From positions 62,001 through 126,000 of the forward strand of contig NZ_LXYE02000020.1 in the NCBI RefSeq assembly GCF_001659685.2: a stretch of DNA of 64,000 nt, in the 5' to 3' direction. A program made the translations under genes and the position numbers. Shown piece by piece: positions 32,321-41,369 of this stretch. The notes beneath the pieces were generated by a model that had not been told where the DNA came from, made no database searches, and saw only the letters and a list, made by a program, of their open reading frames with translations. Position 1 is the stretch's first letter. Each line of letters begins with the position of its first letter. This DNA comes from Labilibacter marinus (lineage in GTDB: Bacteria; Bacteroidota; Bacteroidia; Bacteroidales; Marinilabiliaceae).

Positions 32321-33619
32321 ATGAATAAATTAGTTGTTCTTGTTTTTACCGTGCTGGCCTTTGCTGCCTGTAAACAAACATCACAGAAACAAGTCATATC
32401 TGAGGAGGAATATTCTAGACCCAAAGGTTCGTATCAAAAAAACATAAAGGCCATTGCCACAATTGAAACCTACGATCATTACAATCGACAATTAAAAAGA
32501 GGTTATGGTTTTTATATTTCAGCCAATACCTTGGTTACAAATTTAGATTTAATAAAAGGTAGCTATAAAGCAAAAGTTACCCCAATTGGAACGGATGCTT
32601 TCACTGATGTGGCTGGCTACACGGCTTTTGACATTGCGAACAACCTGGTCATCATTAAAACCTGGAAGGAGAATTTAAAATACATCCATCTAGAAAAATC
32701 AGTGAGGAATATTCCTGATTCCGTAGCTAGCTTATATCGTAAATCGAAAAATATTTATTTACCCAAAACAGCAGTATCTGCAACCAAAACCGATTCATCC
32801 ACCAACTATATTTTAAGTAAAAAAATATCATCTGGTTTACCTGCCTTTACATTTATGCATCACCCAGTTGGTATGGTTCAAAATCTTAAAACAGATAGTG
32901 GTCGGGTTTCGTACCTTGTACCATCTAGCACCATTGAAGCACTTAGCAAGCAACAGCTAAAACAACAGAAAGCGATTTACGACCTCAGGAATAAAACCAA
33001 TAAAGTATATCCTTCTTATAAAAATATTAGTGGTTTTAAGGTACATACAACGGCAGGTAATTTTACGCTTCGTTTATATAACCAAACGCCAACTTTTAGA
33101 GATAATTTTATCAAACTAGTCAGTGATCAGTTTTACGATAGTTTACTCATTCATCGTGTATTAAAAGATTTTTTAATTCAAACAGGAGCGGCGGATAGTA
33201 AATATGCAAAAAAGGATGATATAGTAGGATGGCAAGGACCAGGATATAATTTAAAAACTAAAATTATTGATGGCCTTTACCATAAAAGAGGGGCTATAGC
33301 TGCGTCAAAAATGCCACCTGAGCGAAACCCCAAAGACAGGTCTGATGGATCTCAATTTTATATTATATCAGGACGTGTTTTTAATATGGCCGAGTTACAG
33401 GAAATTGAAAAGGATAAAGGAATCAAATTCACTTCTGCTCAAATTAAGACCTACACAACAATTGGAGGAGCTCCACATTTAGATGGCGAATATTCTGTGT
33501 TTGGAGAAATTACTTCGGGCATGGAAGTAGTAGATAAAATTGCTGCCGAAAAAACCTACGCTGTGGATAGACCAATAAAGGATATCCGTATAAAAGAGAT
33601 TGAAATTTTAAAGAAGTAA
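32321..33619 (+). CDS. Lipoprotein cyclophilin 3 fused to a degenerate trypsin-like domain
   Basis: About 432 residues from the ATG at 32321. The signal peptide ends in AFAACKQ (Cys17), so it is a lipoprotein. Residues about 35-210 show a DegP/trypsin-like beta pattern (IATIETYD, GYGFYISANTLVTNLDLIKGS, DIANNLVIIKT, GLPAFTF). The His of the triad (normally TNHHV) is replaced by TNLDL and no GxSGGP-type Ser is seen, so it looks inactive as a protease. The cyclophilin domain follows from about residue 235 with IHRVLKDFLIQTG and GSQFYIISG intact and a shortened insert. It could tether substrates for folding. Confidence 0.85.
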   Translation: MNKLVVLVFTVLAFAACKQTSQKQVISEEEYSRPKGSYQKNIKAIATIETYDHYNRQLKRGYGFYISANTLVTNLDLIKGSYKAKVTPIGTDAFTDVAGYTAFDIANNLVIIKTWKENLKYIHLEKSVRNIPDSVASLYRKSKNIYLPKTAVSATKTDSSTNYILSKKISSGLPAFTFMHHPVGMVQNLKTDSGRVSYLVPSSTIEALSKQQLKQQKAIYDLRNKTNKVYPSYKNISGFKVHTTAGNFTLRLYNQTPTFRDNFIKLVSDQFYDSLLIHRVLKDFLIQTGAADSKYAKKDDIVGWQGPGYNLKTKIIDGLYHKRGAIAASKMPPERNPKDRSDGSQFYIISGRVFNMAELQEIEKDKGIKFTSAQIKTYTTIGGAPHLDGEYSVFGEITSGMEVVDKIAAEKTYAVDRPIKDIRIKEIEILKK

Positions 33620-33687
33620 AGCAGCTCAAAAATCAATATTAAAGCGCTTTGGTTTAGCTGTATTAACCACAATTTGTACTTTCTTAT

Positions 33688-33719
33688 CTTTCAACTTTAA
33701 GAACTTTCAACTTTAAGAA
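33688..33719. repeat. Two tandem copies of a 16-bp unit upstream of pheS
   Basis: CTTTCAACTTTAAGAA occurs twice in a row, ending 59 bp before pheS. It is a recent local duplication or slippage product. No function is evident. Confidence 0.6.
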
Positions 33720-33739
33720 CTATTATTGATTCCTTTTAT

Positions 33740-33747
33740 TAAATTTG
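33740..33747 (+). promoter_or_regulatory. Candidate -7 element of pheS
   Basis: TAAATTTG matches TAnnTTTG and is 31 bp before the pheS ATG. No -33 TTG lies at normal distance. Confidence 0.4.
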
Positions 33748-33778
33748 CAGATTCAGAATAACGATAAAAAAGCCAGCA

Positions 33779-34798
33779 ATGCTTGATAAAATAAAAGCTT
33801 TACGCGAAGAAATAAAGCAACTTACAGCTCAATCGGCTGAGGAAGCAGAACACTTAAGAATTAAATACCTGAGTAAAAAAGGTATTGTATCGGAACTATT
33901 TAACGACTTTAAAACTATACCTAACGAACAAAAACGTGAGGTAGGACAAGTTATTAACGTGCTTAAAAACGAGGCTCAGGAATTTATCAATTCGCTAAAA
34001 GAGCAGTTTACCAGCACGCAAGTAAAAGGTACTGGTGTTGATTTAACGCTTCCTGGAACATTGATGAAACTAGGTAGTCGTCACCCCTTGTCGTTAGTGC
34101 GTAACGAAATTGTAGATATTTTTGCTCGCTTAGGTTTTAATGTTTCTGAAGGTCCTGAAATTGAGGATGATTTTCATGTGTTTACCGCATTAAACTTTCC
34201 TGAAGAACATCCGGCTAGAGATATGCAAGATACTTTCTTTATTGAGAAAGATCCAGATGTGTTATTACGAACACATACTTCTTCTGTACAGGTGCGTGTG
34301 ATGGAAAAAAAGAATCCACCAATTCGTTCTATTTTCCCTGGTCGTGTATTTCGTAACGAAGCAATTTCTGCCAGAGCACATTGTATTTTCCATCAGGTAG
34401 AAGGTTTATATATTGATGAAAATGTTTCATTTGCGGACTTAAAACAAACATTGCTTTACTTTGCAAAAGAGATGTTTGGTGAGAAAACAGAAATTCGTTT
34501 ACGTCCATCATATTTCCCATTTACAGAACCATCTGCAGAAATGGATATTTCGTGTACGCTATGTGGTGGAAAAGGATGTAACGTATGTAAGTATACCGGA
34601 TGGGTAGAGATTTTAGGTTGTGGAATGGTCGACCCTCATGTATTAGAACATTCTGATATTGATAGCGGGAAATATACTGGTTTTGCTTTTGGAATGGGTA
34701 TAGAACGTATTACAATGCTTAAATATCAAATTAAAGATATTCGTTTATTCTTTGAAAATGACGTTCGCTTCTTAGAACAGTTTAAAGCAGATATTTAG
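33779..34798 (+). CDS. pheS: Phenylalanyl-tRNA synthetase alpha subunit PheS
   Basis: This 339-residue protein has an N-terminal coiled coil (1-85) and the class II catalytic core with HPLSLVRNEI (motif 1), FRNEAISARAH (motif 2), a zinc-like CTLCGGKGCNVCKYTG segment and the GFAFGMGIERI motif 3. It charges tRNA-Phe as an alpha2-beta2 complex. pheT is not adjacent, unlike in many bacteria. Separation of the two genes is common in Bacteroidota. The gene ends at a clear intrinsic terminator and is monocistronic. Confidence 0.96.
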   Translation: MLDKIKALREEIKQLTAQSAEEAEHLRIKYLSKKGIVSELFNDFKTIPNEQKREVGQVINVLKNEAQEFINSLKEQFTSTQVKGTGVDLTLPGTLMKLGSRHPLSLVRNEIVDIFARLGFNVSEGPEIEDDFHVFTALNFPEEHPARDMQDTFFIEKDPDVLLRTHTSSVQVRVMEKKNPPIRSIFPGRVFRNEAISARAHCIFHQVEGLYIDENVSFADLKQTLLYFAKEMFGEKTEIRLRPSYFPFTEPSAEMDISCTLCGGKGCNVCKYTGWVEILGCGMVDPHVLEHSDIDSGKYTGFAFGMGIERITMLKYQIKDIRLFFENDVRFLEQFKADI

Positions 34799-34826
34799 CG
34801 AGTAATCGCATAGATAAATATATCAC

Positions 34827-34859
34827 AAGGTCGATTCATAATTTGAGTCGACCTTTTTT
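34827..34859 (+). terminator. Intrinsic terminator of pheS
   Basis: AAGGTCGATTC (34827-34837) pairs with GAGTCGACCTT (34845-34855) with one wobble and a 7-base loop, followed by T residues to 34859. It lies 28 bp after the pheS stop. Confidence 0.9.
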
Positions 34860-34907
34860 ATGCTTCATGAATAACAATTAGAGCAGCACCCTGCTCTTTA
34901 GCTGAAA

Positions 34908-35660
34908 CTACTTTGCTTCGCAAGGAGCGCTATTCTTGGCAATTAAAGCAGCCACTACCGCAGCTCTTAAACCACCATCAATATTAACCACCGTTAAATT
35001 AGGCGCACATGATGCCAACATAGACGTAAGAGCAGCTTCTTTGGCTCTAAATCCATAACCCACTGAAGTAGGAACACCAATAACTGGCAGAGCCACTAAA
35101 GACGCCACAAAAGGGGCCAGTGCACCTTCCATACCAGCCACCACAATAACAGCCTTCGCATTTTTCTCAACACCATGTTTAATGGCTTCTAACACACGTG
35201 TAGGATGAGCAATTCCTCTATCCTCAAAAACAATGGGGTTTACGCCAACAGCTTTTAAAATAATTTCACATTCCTCACTTACTGGATGATCAGCTGCTCC
35301 AGCACTCACTACCAAAATATGACCTTTCGCTTTAGGAAGTTCACCAATAACTAGCACGTTATCGCTTTTTATTACCGGATGATTATACTCAAAGTGCTCG
35401 GCCAGATCGTTATTAAACTTACTTCGAGAAATAACCACACGTGGATGCTCTTTTAATATATTAGTAGTTAGCTCAATGGTTTGTTCCAGCGACTTATATT
35501 CTCCATAAATAATCTCAGGAATATTAGTGCGCATACCTCTATTAACATCTAAAATATAGCGACTTGCGGTTTCCATCCAATCTAAAGAAAAATGCTTTTG
35601 TGCATCTTCTTTGCTTATTTCACCAGCTTGTATTTTATTAAATAGTTCGTCAAAAGTCAT
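34908..35660 (-). CDS. larB: Nickel-pincer cofactor biosynthesis carboxylase LarB
   Basis: This 250-residue protein has an N-terminal helical part and a PurE-like C-terminal half (VVSAGAADHPVSEE near 113, VVAGMEGALAPFVASLV near 173, GVPTSVGYGF near 195). LarB carboxylates and hydrolyses nicotinic acid adenine dinucleotide, the first step to the nickel-pincer nucleotide of LarA-type racemases. larE lies 33 bp upstream on the same strand, so they form an operon. larC and a LarA-type enzyme are not in the window. Confidence 0.93.
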   Translation of the reverse strand: MTFDELFNKIQAGEISKEDAQKHFSLDWMETASRYILDVNRGMRTNIPEIIYGEYKSLEQTIELTTNILKEHPRVVISRSKFNNDLAEHFEYNHPVIKSDNVLVIGELPKAKGHILVVSAGAADHPVSEECEIILKAVGVNPIVFEDRGIAHPTRVLEAIKHGVEKNAKAVIVVAGMEGALAPFVASLVALPVIGVPTSVGYGFRAKEAALTSMLASCAPNLTVVNIDGGLRAAVVAALIAKNSAPCEAK

Positions 35661-35693
35661 TTTAATCGTAGTTATAAATTAGTCCTAAATCTA

Positions 35694-36482
35694 TTAAGCC
35701 TTATTAATTCTGTTATCGTAAGCATTTGGTCTGGATGGTTTTAAATCAACTGTTGTAAATAAGGCAGATTGCTCACCCATTGTTATTAATTCATTTCTAA
35801 AGTCGGCATCAACAATAGCCCTAAAACTATCTTCGGATGATAATTCAATCCTAATATGGTCGGCATCATCAATTCTACACCTCACATTAAAATCTCCTGT
35901 TTTAGCAATAACTGCCTGTTCAATTGCTCTAAGCACTTGCAATGATCCATCCAACAAAGGCACATCATAATTAATACGAGTGGCTAAACAACTTTCTAAG
36001 TCAGCAATATCTTTATTGGCTCCCATAAAAATAGCCATTTCTTTTGCTTCCGCAGAAGAAATATCCAGTTCTGCCAAAGGAGAAATAACCCCATATTCAT
36101 TCAATGCTTTTCTACCAGGACGATAGCCTGTATCACTACCGGTAGTACCATCTATAACTTTACAGGATGAATTAAGTTTACGAATGGCTGATATAATCTG
36201 TCCTTTACAATAATAACATCGATTGGTTGGGTTTTCAATAACCGATTCTTCTGGCTTCAGATGAATTATCTGTAAAGGTTCACCGCCCATTAAATTAACC
36301 TGCTCTCTAATCTGCGCCTCATCTGCTCTACCAAACCCATTATTAATCCACACTGGCTGAACACGAACCCCTCCTCTAACTGCAGCACCCAAAATAGCAC
36401 AACTATCCAGCCCGCCAGAAAACATTAAGTAGCTTTCTCCTATTCCTTTTACCCTTGAAATTAAGGCGTTTAATTTATCCAT
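35694..36482 (-). CDS. larE: Pyridinium-dithiocarboxylate sulfur transferase LarE
   Basis: About 262 residues from the ATG at 36482. A TTG nine codons upstream is an alternative. It has a PP-loop FSGGLDS at 21-27, Cys89 and Cys92 in CYYC, and Cys165 in SCLATR. LarE adds sulfur atoms to the pyridinium dicarboxylate made by LarB. Forms with three such cysteines may use a [4Fe-4S] cluster instead of sacrificing a cysteine, which would apply here if the residues are the same. First gene of the larE-larB operon. Confidence 0.93.
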   Translation of the reverse strand: MDKLNALISRVKGIGESYLMFSGGLDSCAILGAAVRGGVRVQPVWINNGFGRADEAQIREQVNLMGGEPLQIIHLKPEESVIENPTNRCYYCKGQIISAIRKLNSSCKVIDGTTGSDTGYRPGRKALNEYGVISPLAELDISSAEAKEMAIFMGANKDIADLESCLATRINYDVPLLDGSLQVLRAIEQAVIAKTGDFNVRCRIDDADHIRIELSSEDSFRAIVDADFRNELITMGEQSALFTTVDLKPSRPNAYDNRINKA

Positions 36483-36718
36483 AAATGCAAAATAACGGTT
36501 TTGGAACAATTATTGAGTTAACACGATGTAAAAATAAAAAGTTTGAGAAGTGTATGTATTGTTTTTTAACGAACACCACTTATGTAGTTACATATATTTC
36601 ATTAACTTACAGTGTTCATCATCATTTTTTTGAATGTGCATAAAAAATTCCATTTGTATAATCACAATGGTTTTATAATTTTTAACCTTTCATACCCCAA
36701 TTGGCAAAATTAGATTTT

Positions 36719-38356
36719 ATGGAGAAGAATGGATTTATTGGCATGATTGAGCATGCCTTAAAAACACATAGCAATCAAACCGCATTTAGCGACTATCAAG
36801 GATCAAGCTATACATATAATCAGGTGAGTGAACGTATTTATTGGATTCATGAGCTTTTTAAAAAGTGCGACATTAACAAAGGAGACAAAGTTGCATTAAT
36901 AGGCAGAAACCTTAGCAACTACGCCATTACCTATTTGGCTACCGTTTCGTATGGAGCTGTTGCGGTACCAATTTTACCCGACTTTGGTAGTAACGAAATC
37001 CATCATATTGTAAATCATTCGGAGTCTAAACTTTTGTTTTCCACCGATTTAATATTCAACAAAATTGATGATAATAAGATGCCTCATATACATGGCATTG
37101 TTAGTATTGAATCGTTTAAACCTTTATTAAAAGGGAAAGGAAGCCTAGCTGGTTCCATTGATTCTATTCAAATTCCAGATGATTTTAGTGTGAATATGAT
37201 TGACTTCCCTCAGATTGATCAGGAGGAGTTGATGGTGCTCTCCTACACCTCTGGAACTTCAGGGTTTTCAAAAGGAGTGATGTTGCCACACAGAAGCATA
37301 TGGTCGAATGTACTTTATGCACAAGAGCATCTTGAACTAAAACCCCAAAACAGAATAGTTTCCTTTTTACCGCTAGCACACGCCTACGGTTGTTTATTTG
37401 AATTTTTATGGCCGTTTACCGTTGGTTGTCACATCACATTTTTAAGCAGAACGCCTTCTCCACAAATTATTACAGAAGCCTTTCAAAGTGTAAAGCCGCA
37501 TTTAATATTGGCTGTACCGCTAATTTTAGAAAAGATATTTAAGAAGCGTATTCTTCCTGTATTAGAGAAGAATCCTGTAAAAACATTAAGCAAAATTCCG
37601 ATACTTAATCAGGTTGTTTATCAGAAAGTGAAAAAGCAACTAGTAGAAGTTTTTGGGGGTGAATTCCAGCAAATTATCATTGGTGGTGCTGCGTTAAATA
37701 AAGATGTGGAAGATTTCCTACGTAAGATTGGTTTTCCTTTTACCATTGGCTACGGCATGACCGAGTGTGGTCCGCTTATTAGTTACGAACCTTATGACAC
37801 TATTCAACCCCGATCTGCAGGTAGATTAGTAGATAGAATGGAAGTTAAAATAGACTCAACAGATCCGTTTAACGAAGTTGGCGAAATAATGGTTAAAGGC
37901 GTTAACTCTATGCTGGGTTACTATAAAAACCAGGAAGCCACCGAAGCAAGTTTTGATAAAGATGGCTGGTTACACACTGGAGATTTAGGAGTAATTGACG
38001 AGAACAATTTCATCTTTATAAAAGGCCGAAGTAAAAACATGATTTTAAGTGGTTCTGGCCAGAACATTTACCCCGAAGAAATTGAAGCTAAACTCAATAA
38101 CATGGAGTATGTGCAGGAGTGTTTGGTACGAGATATGGGTGATGGAAAATTAGAAGCATTGGTTTACCCAGATTACGAAAGAGCCGATAGCGAAAATTTA
38201 CGGGAGAAGGAAATCACCGCAACCATAGAGGGACTTAAGGCCATTATTAATGCCGAATTACCCGCTTACATGAATCTTTCGAAGGTAACCTTGTTTCCTG
38301 AGGAATTTGAGAAAACACCCAAGAAAAGTATTAAGCGATATAAGTATACTAAATAA
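36719..38356 (+). CDS. AMP-binding long-chain acyl-CoA ligase
   Basis: About 545 residues from the ATG at 36719. A TTG six codons upstream is the longer choice. The adenylate-forming motifs are YTSGTSGFSKGVMLPH, GYGMTECGP, WLHTGDLG and a C-terminal lysine near KKSIKRYKY. It activates a fatty acid to its CoA thioester through an acyl-AMP. The size and internal order fit the FadD-like/long-chain class. It is monocistronic, with a strong bidirectional terminator after it. Confidence 0.9.
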   Translation: MEKNGFIGMIEHALKTHSNQTAFSDYQGSSYTYNQVSERIYWIHELFKKCDINKGDKVALIGRNLSNYAITYLATVSYGAVAVPILPDFGSNEIHHIVNHSESKLLFSTDLIFNKIDDNKMPHIHGIVSIESFKPLLKGKGSLAGSIDSIQIPDDFSVNMIDFPQIDQEELMVLSYTSGTSGFSKGVMLPHRSIWSNVLYAQEHLELKPQNRIVSFLPLAHAYGCLFEFLWPFTVGCHITFLSRTPSPQIITEAFQSVKPHLILAVPLILEKIFKKRILPVLEKNPVKTLSKIPILNQVVYQKVKKQLVEVFGGEFQQIIIGGAALNKDVEDFLRKIGFPFTIGYGMTECGPLISYEPYDTIQPRSAGRLVDRMEVKIDSTDPFNEVGEIMVKGVNSMLGYYKNQEATEASFDKDGWLHTGDLGVIDENNFIFIKGRSKNMILSGSGQNIYPEEIEAKLNNMEYVQECLVRDMGDGKLEALVYPDYERADSENLREKEITATIEGLKAIINAELPAYMNLSKVTLFPEEFEKTPKKSIKRYKYTK

Positions 38357-38379
38357 TAAAATATCAGTTTATTACAAAC

Positions 38380-38415
38380 AAAATAGGGAGCCGAATATCG
38401 ACTCCCTATTTTTTT
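38380..38415. terminator. Bidirectional intrinsic terminator between acyl-CoA ligase and ahcY
   Basis: AAAATAGGGAG (38380-38390) and CTCCCTATTTT (38402-38412) form an 11-bp stem, with a further CGA/TCG in the loop. There is a T-run to 38415 on the plus strand and AAAA on the other side. It serves both convergent genes. Confidence 0.9.
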
Positions 38416-38456
38416 GCGCCAACATAAACGGTTGACCTATATTCTAAGAACTTTTT

Positions 38457-39914
38457 TTAGTATCTGTAATGATCCGGCTTATAAGGTCCTTCAACAGGTA
38501 TACCTAAATAATCGGCTTGCTCTTGTGATAATGTAGTTAGTTTCACACCTAATTTATCTAAGTGTAAACGTGCTACTTTTTCATCTAAAACTTTAGGTAA
38601 AGTATAAACATTATTGTCGTACTTACTAGCATCAACATGTAACTCAATTTGAGCCAATACTTGGTTGGTGAATGAAGCTGACATTACAAAACTTGGGTGA
38701 CCTGTAGCACATCCTAAGTTTAATAAACGACCTTCAGCTAAGATCAATACCGAATGACCATCTTTGAAAGTAAACTTGTCGTACTGAGGCTTAATGTTTG
38801 TACGTACAATACCGTCAAACTTCATCAATTCAGCCATCTGAATTTCATTATCGAAGTGACCAATATTACCTACAATAGCCATATCCTTCATTTTTGACAT
38901 ATGGTCTGCTGTAATAATATCTTTGTTTCCTGTAGTGGTTACGTAAATATCGGCATACTCTAAGGTATCTTCAACAGGAAGAACCTGATAACCTTCCATA
39001 GCAGCTTGTAAAGCACAAATAGGATCGATCTCAGTAATAATTACACGAGCACCTTGACCTTTTAACGACTGAGCACAACCTTTACCCACATCACCATAAC
39101 CACATACTACAGCAACTTTACCTGCAAGCATCACATCTGACGCACGCATAATACCGTCAGTTAATGAATGACGACATCCGTATAAATTATCGAACTTCGA
39201 TTTTGTAACAGAATCGTTTACATTAATAGCAGGGAATGGTAATTTACCGGCTTCAGCTAATTGATATAAACGGTGAACACCCGTTGTAGTTTCTTCGGAA
39301 ACACCGCGGATCGCTTCTCTTTTTTGCGTCCATAAGTTCGGTGTTTCGGCCAATGTTTTTCTACAAAGATCAAGAAATACACCTTCTTCCTCAGAATGCT
39401 TGTTAGGATCGAAAGCAGGCACCTCTCCAGCAGCTTCAAACTCTGCACCTTTAACAACTAACATAGTTGCATCACCACCATCATCTAAAATTAGATTTGG
39501 ACCGGATCCATCAGGCCAAGTCAAAGCTTGAGCTGTACACCACCAGTATTCCTCAAGTGTTTCACCTTTCCAAGCGTAAACAGGCACACCTTTAGGAGCA
39601 TCAATAGTTCCTTCTTTACCCACAACTACTGCGGCAGCAGCATGATCTTGGGTAGAGAAAATATTACATGATACCCAGCGTACATCCGCACCAAGTTCAA
39701 CAAGAGTTTCAATTAAAATAGCAGTTTGAACGGTCATATGAAGAGAACCCATGATCTTGGCACCAGCCAAAGGTTTCTTTCCTTTATACTCATCTCTTAA
39801 TGCCATTAAACCTGGCATTTCAATTTCTGCTAAATCCAATTCTTTTCTTCCAAACTCGGCTAATCCAAGATCAGCTACTTTATATGGAAACGAATCTGTT
39901 AATATTTTTGACAT
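38457..39914 (-). CDS. ahcY: S-adenosylhomocysteine hydrolase
   Basis: This 485-residue enzyme of the longer type is found in many bacteria. It has the substrate domain ([21 protein letters not shown] early), LDDGGDATM near 140 and the NAD-binding Rossmann motif [12 protein letters not shown] in the middle. The terminal residues KPDHYRY are the family's ending. It splits S-adenosylhomocysteine to adenosine and homocysteine and keeps methylation running in the cytosol. It is preceded by a -7 element. No SAH-riboswitch-like structure was recognised in the 5' gap. Confidence 0.96.
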   Translation of the reverse strand: MSKILTDSFPYKVADLGLAEFGRKELDLAEIEMPGLMALRDEYKGKKPLAGAKIMGSLHMTVQTAILIETLVELGADVRWVSCNIFSTQDHAAAAVVVGKEGTIDAPKGVPVYAWKGETLEEYWWCTAQALTWPDGSGPNLILDDGGDATMLVVKGAEFEAAGEVPAFDPNKHSEEEGVFLDLCRKTLAETPNLWTQKREAIRGVSEETTTGVHRLYQLAEAGKLPFPAINVNDSVTKSKFDNLYGCRHSLTDGIMRASDVMLAGKVAVVCGYGDVGKGCAQSLKGQGARVIITEIDPICALQAAMEGYQVLPVEDTLEYADIYVTTTGNKDIITADHMSKMKDMAIVGNIGHFDNEIQMAELMKFDGIVRTNIKPQYDKFTFKDGHSVLILAEGRLLNLGCATGHPSFVMSASFTNQVLAQIELHVDASKYDNNVYTLPKVLDEKVARLHLDKLGVKLTTLSQEQADYLGIPVEGPYKPDHYRY

Positions 39915-39939
39915 AACAATATCTTTTAATTTTGATGTG

Positions 39940-39947
39940 CAAAAGTA
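39940..39947 (-). promoter_or_regulatory. Candidate -7 element of ahcY
   Basis: On the minus strand TACTTTTG matches TAnnTTTG, 26 bp before the ahcY ATG. A -33 element at normal distance was not seen. Confidence 0.4.
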
Positions 39948-39978
39948 ATAAAAAAGTAAGGTTTTATACTGTTTTATA

Positions 39979-40920
39979 TCAGCATAATTGCAACGGTTCC
40001 AAAACCTTTCTTATCGTAACTTCATCCAGCTTAAGCTGATGAACTAAAGCATCTAGACCATCAAACTTTTTTTCGTCTCTAACCTTAGAAATAAAAGTTA
40101 CTTCTATTTCTTCTGAATAAATATCTTGATTAAAATCGAGGATATGCACCTCAATGGTTAATGCTTTATCTGAATTAACAGTTGGCCTAACCCCAATGTT
40201 TAACATACCACCATAAGGTTTACCCATAACATGAACCAAACAGGCATATACACCAGATGACGGTATTAACTTATAATGTTCGTTTGGGGTGATATTAGCG
40301 GTAGGATAGCCCAACTTACGACCTAATTTTTGTCCTCCTTTTACCGTTCCGAAGATAGAGAAACGATAACCCAAGAGTTCATTTGCTTCCGCTATTTTAC
40401 CTTCTAACAAATATTCTCGAATTACAGTAGAGCTTATAGATGTTTCATTTTTAAACACTGCATCCACCTTAGAGATACCAAAGCCATGCTTTTCACTATA
40501 TCCTTTATATGCGTTAAAATCTGCAATACGATCCTTTCCAAAACGGTGATTATAACCTACTACCAAATGACTCAACCCTATTTTCTTAATTAGAATATCT
40601 GTGATGAATTGTTCTGCTGTGAGGTTGGCTAACTCTTTGCTAAATGGCAGAAGAATCAAATTATCTATTCCTTTTTCGCTGATAATTTTTGTTTTCTCAT
40701 CCAGCGTCGTAATAAACTGGAGATCGCTGGTGTCTTGTTGTAACACCAACCGTGGGTGTGGCCAAAACGTTAAAACAGCGCTTTTTGCATTCTTCTTCTT
40801 TGCCTGATCTACCACATGTTCAAGCAACTTGGCATGACCTTCATGAACACCATCAAACATACCAATAGTTAGCACTACATTTTTATCAGTAAAAGAATCT
40901 GGATCAGAATAGATCTTCAT
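39979..40920 (-). CDS. ribF: Bifunctional riboflavin kinase/FAD synthetase RibF
   Basis: This 313-residue protein has the N-terminal FMN adenylyltransferase with [14 protein letters not shown] near 19-32 and [11 protein letters not shown] near 128-138. The C-terminal riboflavin kinase has [11 protein letters not shown] near 200-210 and GVRPTVN near 240. It converts riboflavin to FMN and FAD. Normal length. It lies 64 bp upstream of ahcY on the same strand and may share a transcript with it. ribD is not linked. Confidence 0.96.
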   Translation of the reverse strand: MKIYSDPDSFTDKNVVLTIGMFDGVHEGHAKLLEHVVDQAKKKNAKSAVLTFWPHPRLVLQQDTSDLQFITTLDEKTKIISEKGIDNLILLPFSKELANLTAEQFITDILIKKIGLSHLVVGYNHRFGKDRIADFNAYKGYSEKHGFGISKVDAVFKNETSISSTVIREYLLEGKIAEANELLGYRFSIFGTVKGGQKLGRKLGYPTANITPNEHYKLIPSSGVYACLVHVMGKPYGGMLNIGVRPTVNSDKALTIEVHILDFNQDIYSEEIEVTFISKVRDEKKFDGLDALVHQLKLDEVTIRKVLEPLQLC

Positions 40921-41369
40921 GCGCTTAATTTTTGATTTGCTTCGTGGGCAAAAATACCGTAAAAATTGAGAAAACTATAATTACTGCAAAACAAGTAACA
41001 CCAATAGAAAACTAAAAATTGATATGGGTAGTTCTTTTGCAAAAGAATAGGACAAGATTTACAAGATTAACAGGACTCAATTTTTAAGGAGATATCTTCA
41101 TATTGATGAAGCATTTTTTCCTCCATGATGGAGTTATTTTTTCATACCTATAAAAATATTCCTTCATAGGTATGACCAATTAATAAAATCAAAAACACAA
41201 ATTTATTGCAAAAGGAAATACCATCTAGACTTTAAATATTATGAAAAAATTAAATAAAGAAGAACATGTAAAAACATTAAATAATCTTTTGACCTGTTTT
41301 CACAAGAATTAGAATTAGTCAAGGTGTGAAATTTACATGGTACTTATAGCCATACTGTGACGAGCTAGA
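40921..41369. other. Non-coding region with several hairpins between ribF and the LytTR gene
   Basis: 449 bp, no convincing gene. A 21-codon frame starting at 41241 (MKKLNKEEH...) is too short to call. The notable content is a 16-bp palindrome at 41032-41047 and hairpins at 41096-41111, 41121-41133 and 41142-41175, listed next. Confidence 0.55.
41032..41175. repeat. Cluster of four palindromes/hairpins
   Basis: TTCTTTTG/CAAAAGAA (41032-41047, perfect) is followed by CTTCAT-ATTG-ATGAAG (41096-41111), CTCCA-TGA-TGGAG (41121-41133) and TCATACCTAT/ATAGGTATGA (41142-41151 with 41166-41175). The middle two are each followed by TTTTTTC within a few bases, like tandem terminators on the plus strand, although no rightward gene precedes them. 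It could be an RNA 3' end, a regulatory array or a repeat element. Confidence 0.5.

Noticed and set aside
41241-41306. A 21-codon frame MKKLNKEEH in the ribF-LytTR gap.
   Set aside because: Too short and low-complexity to support as a gene.
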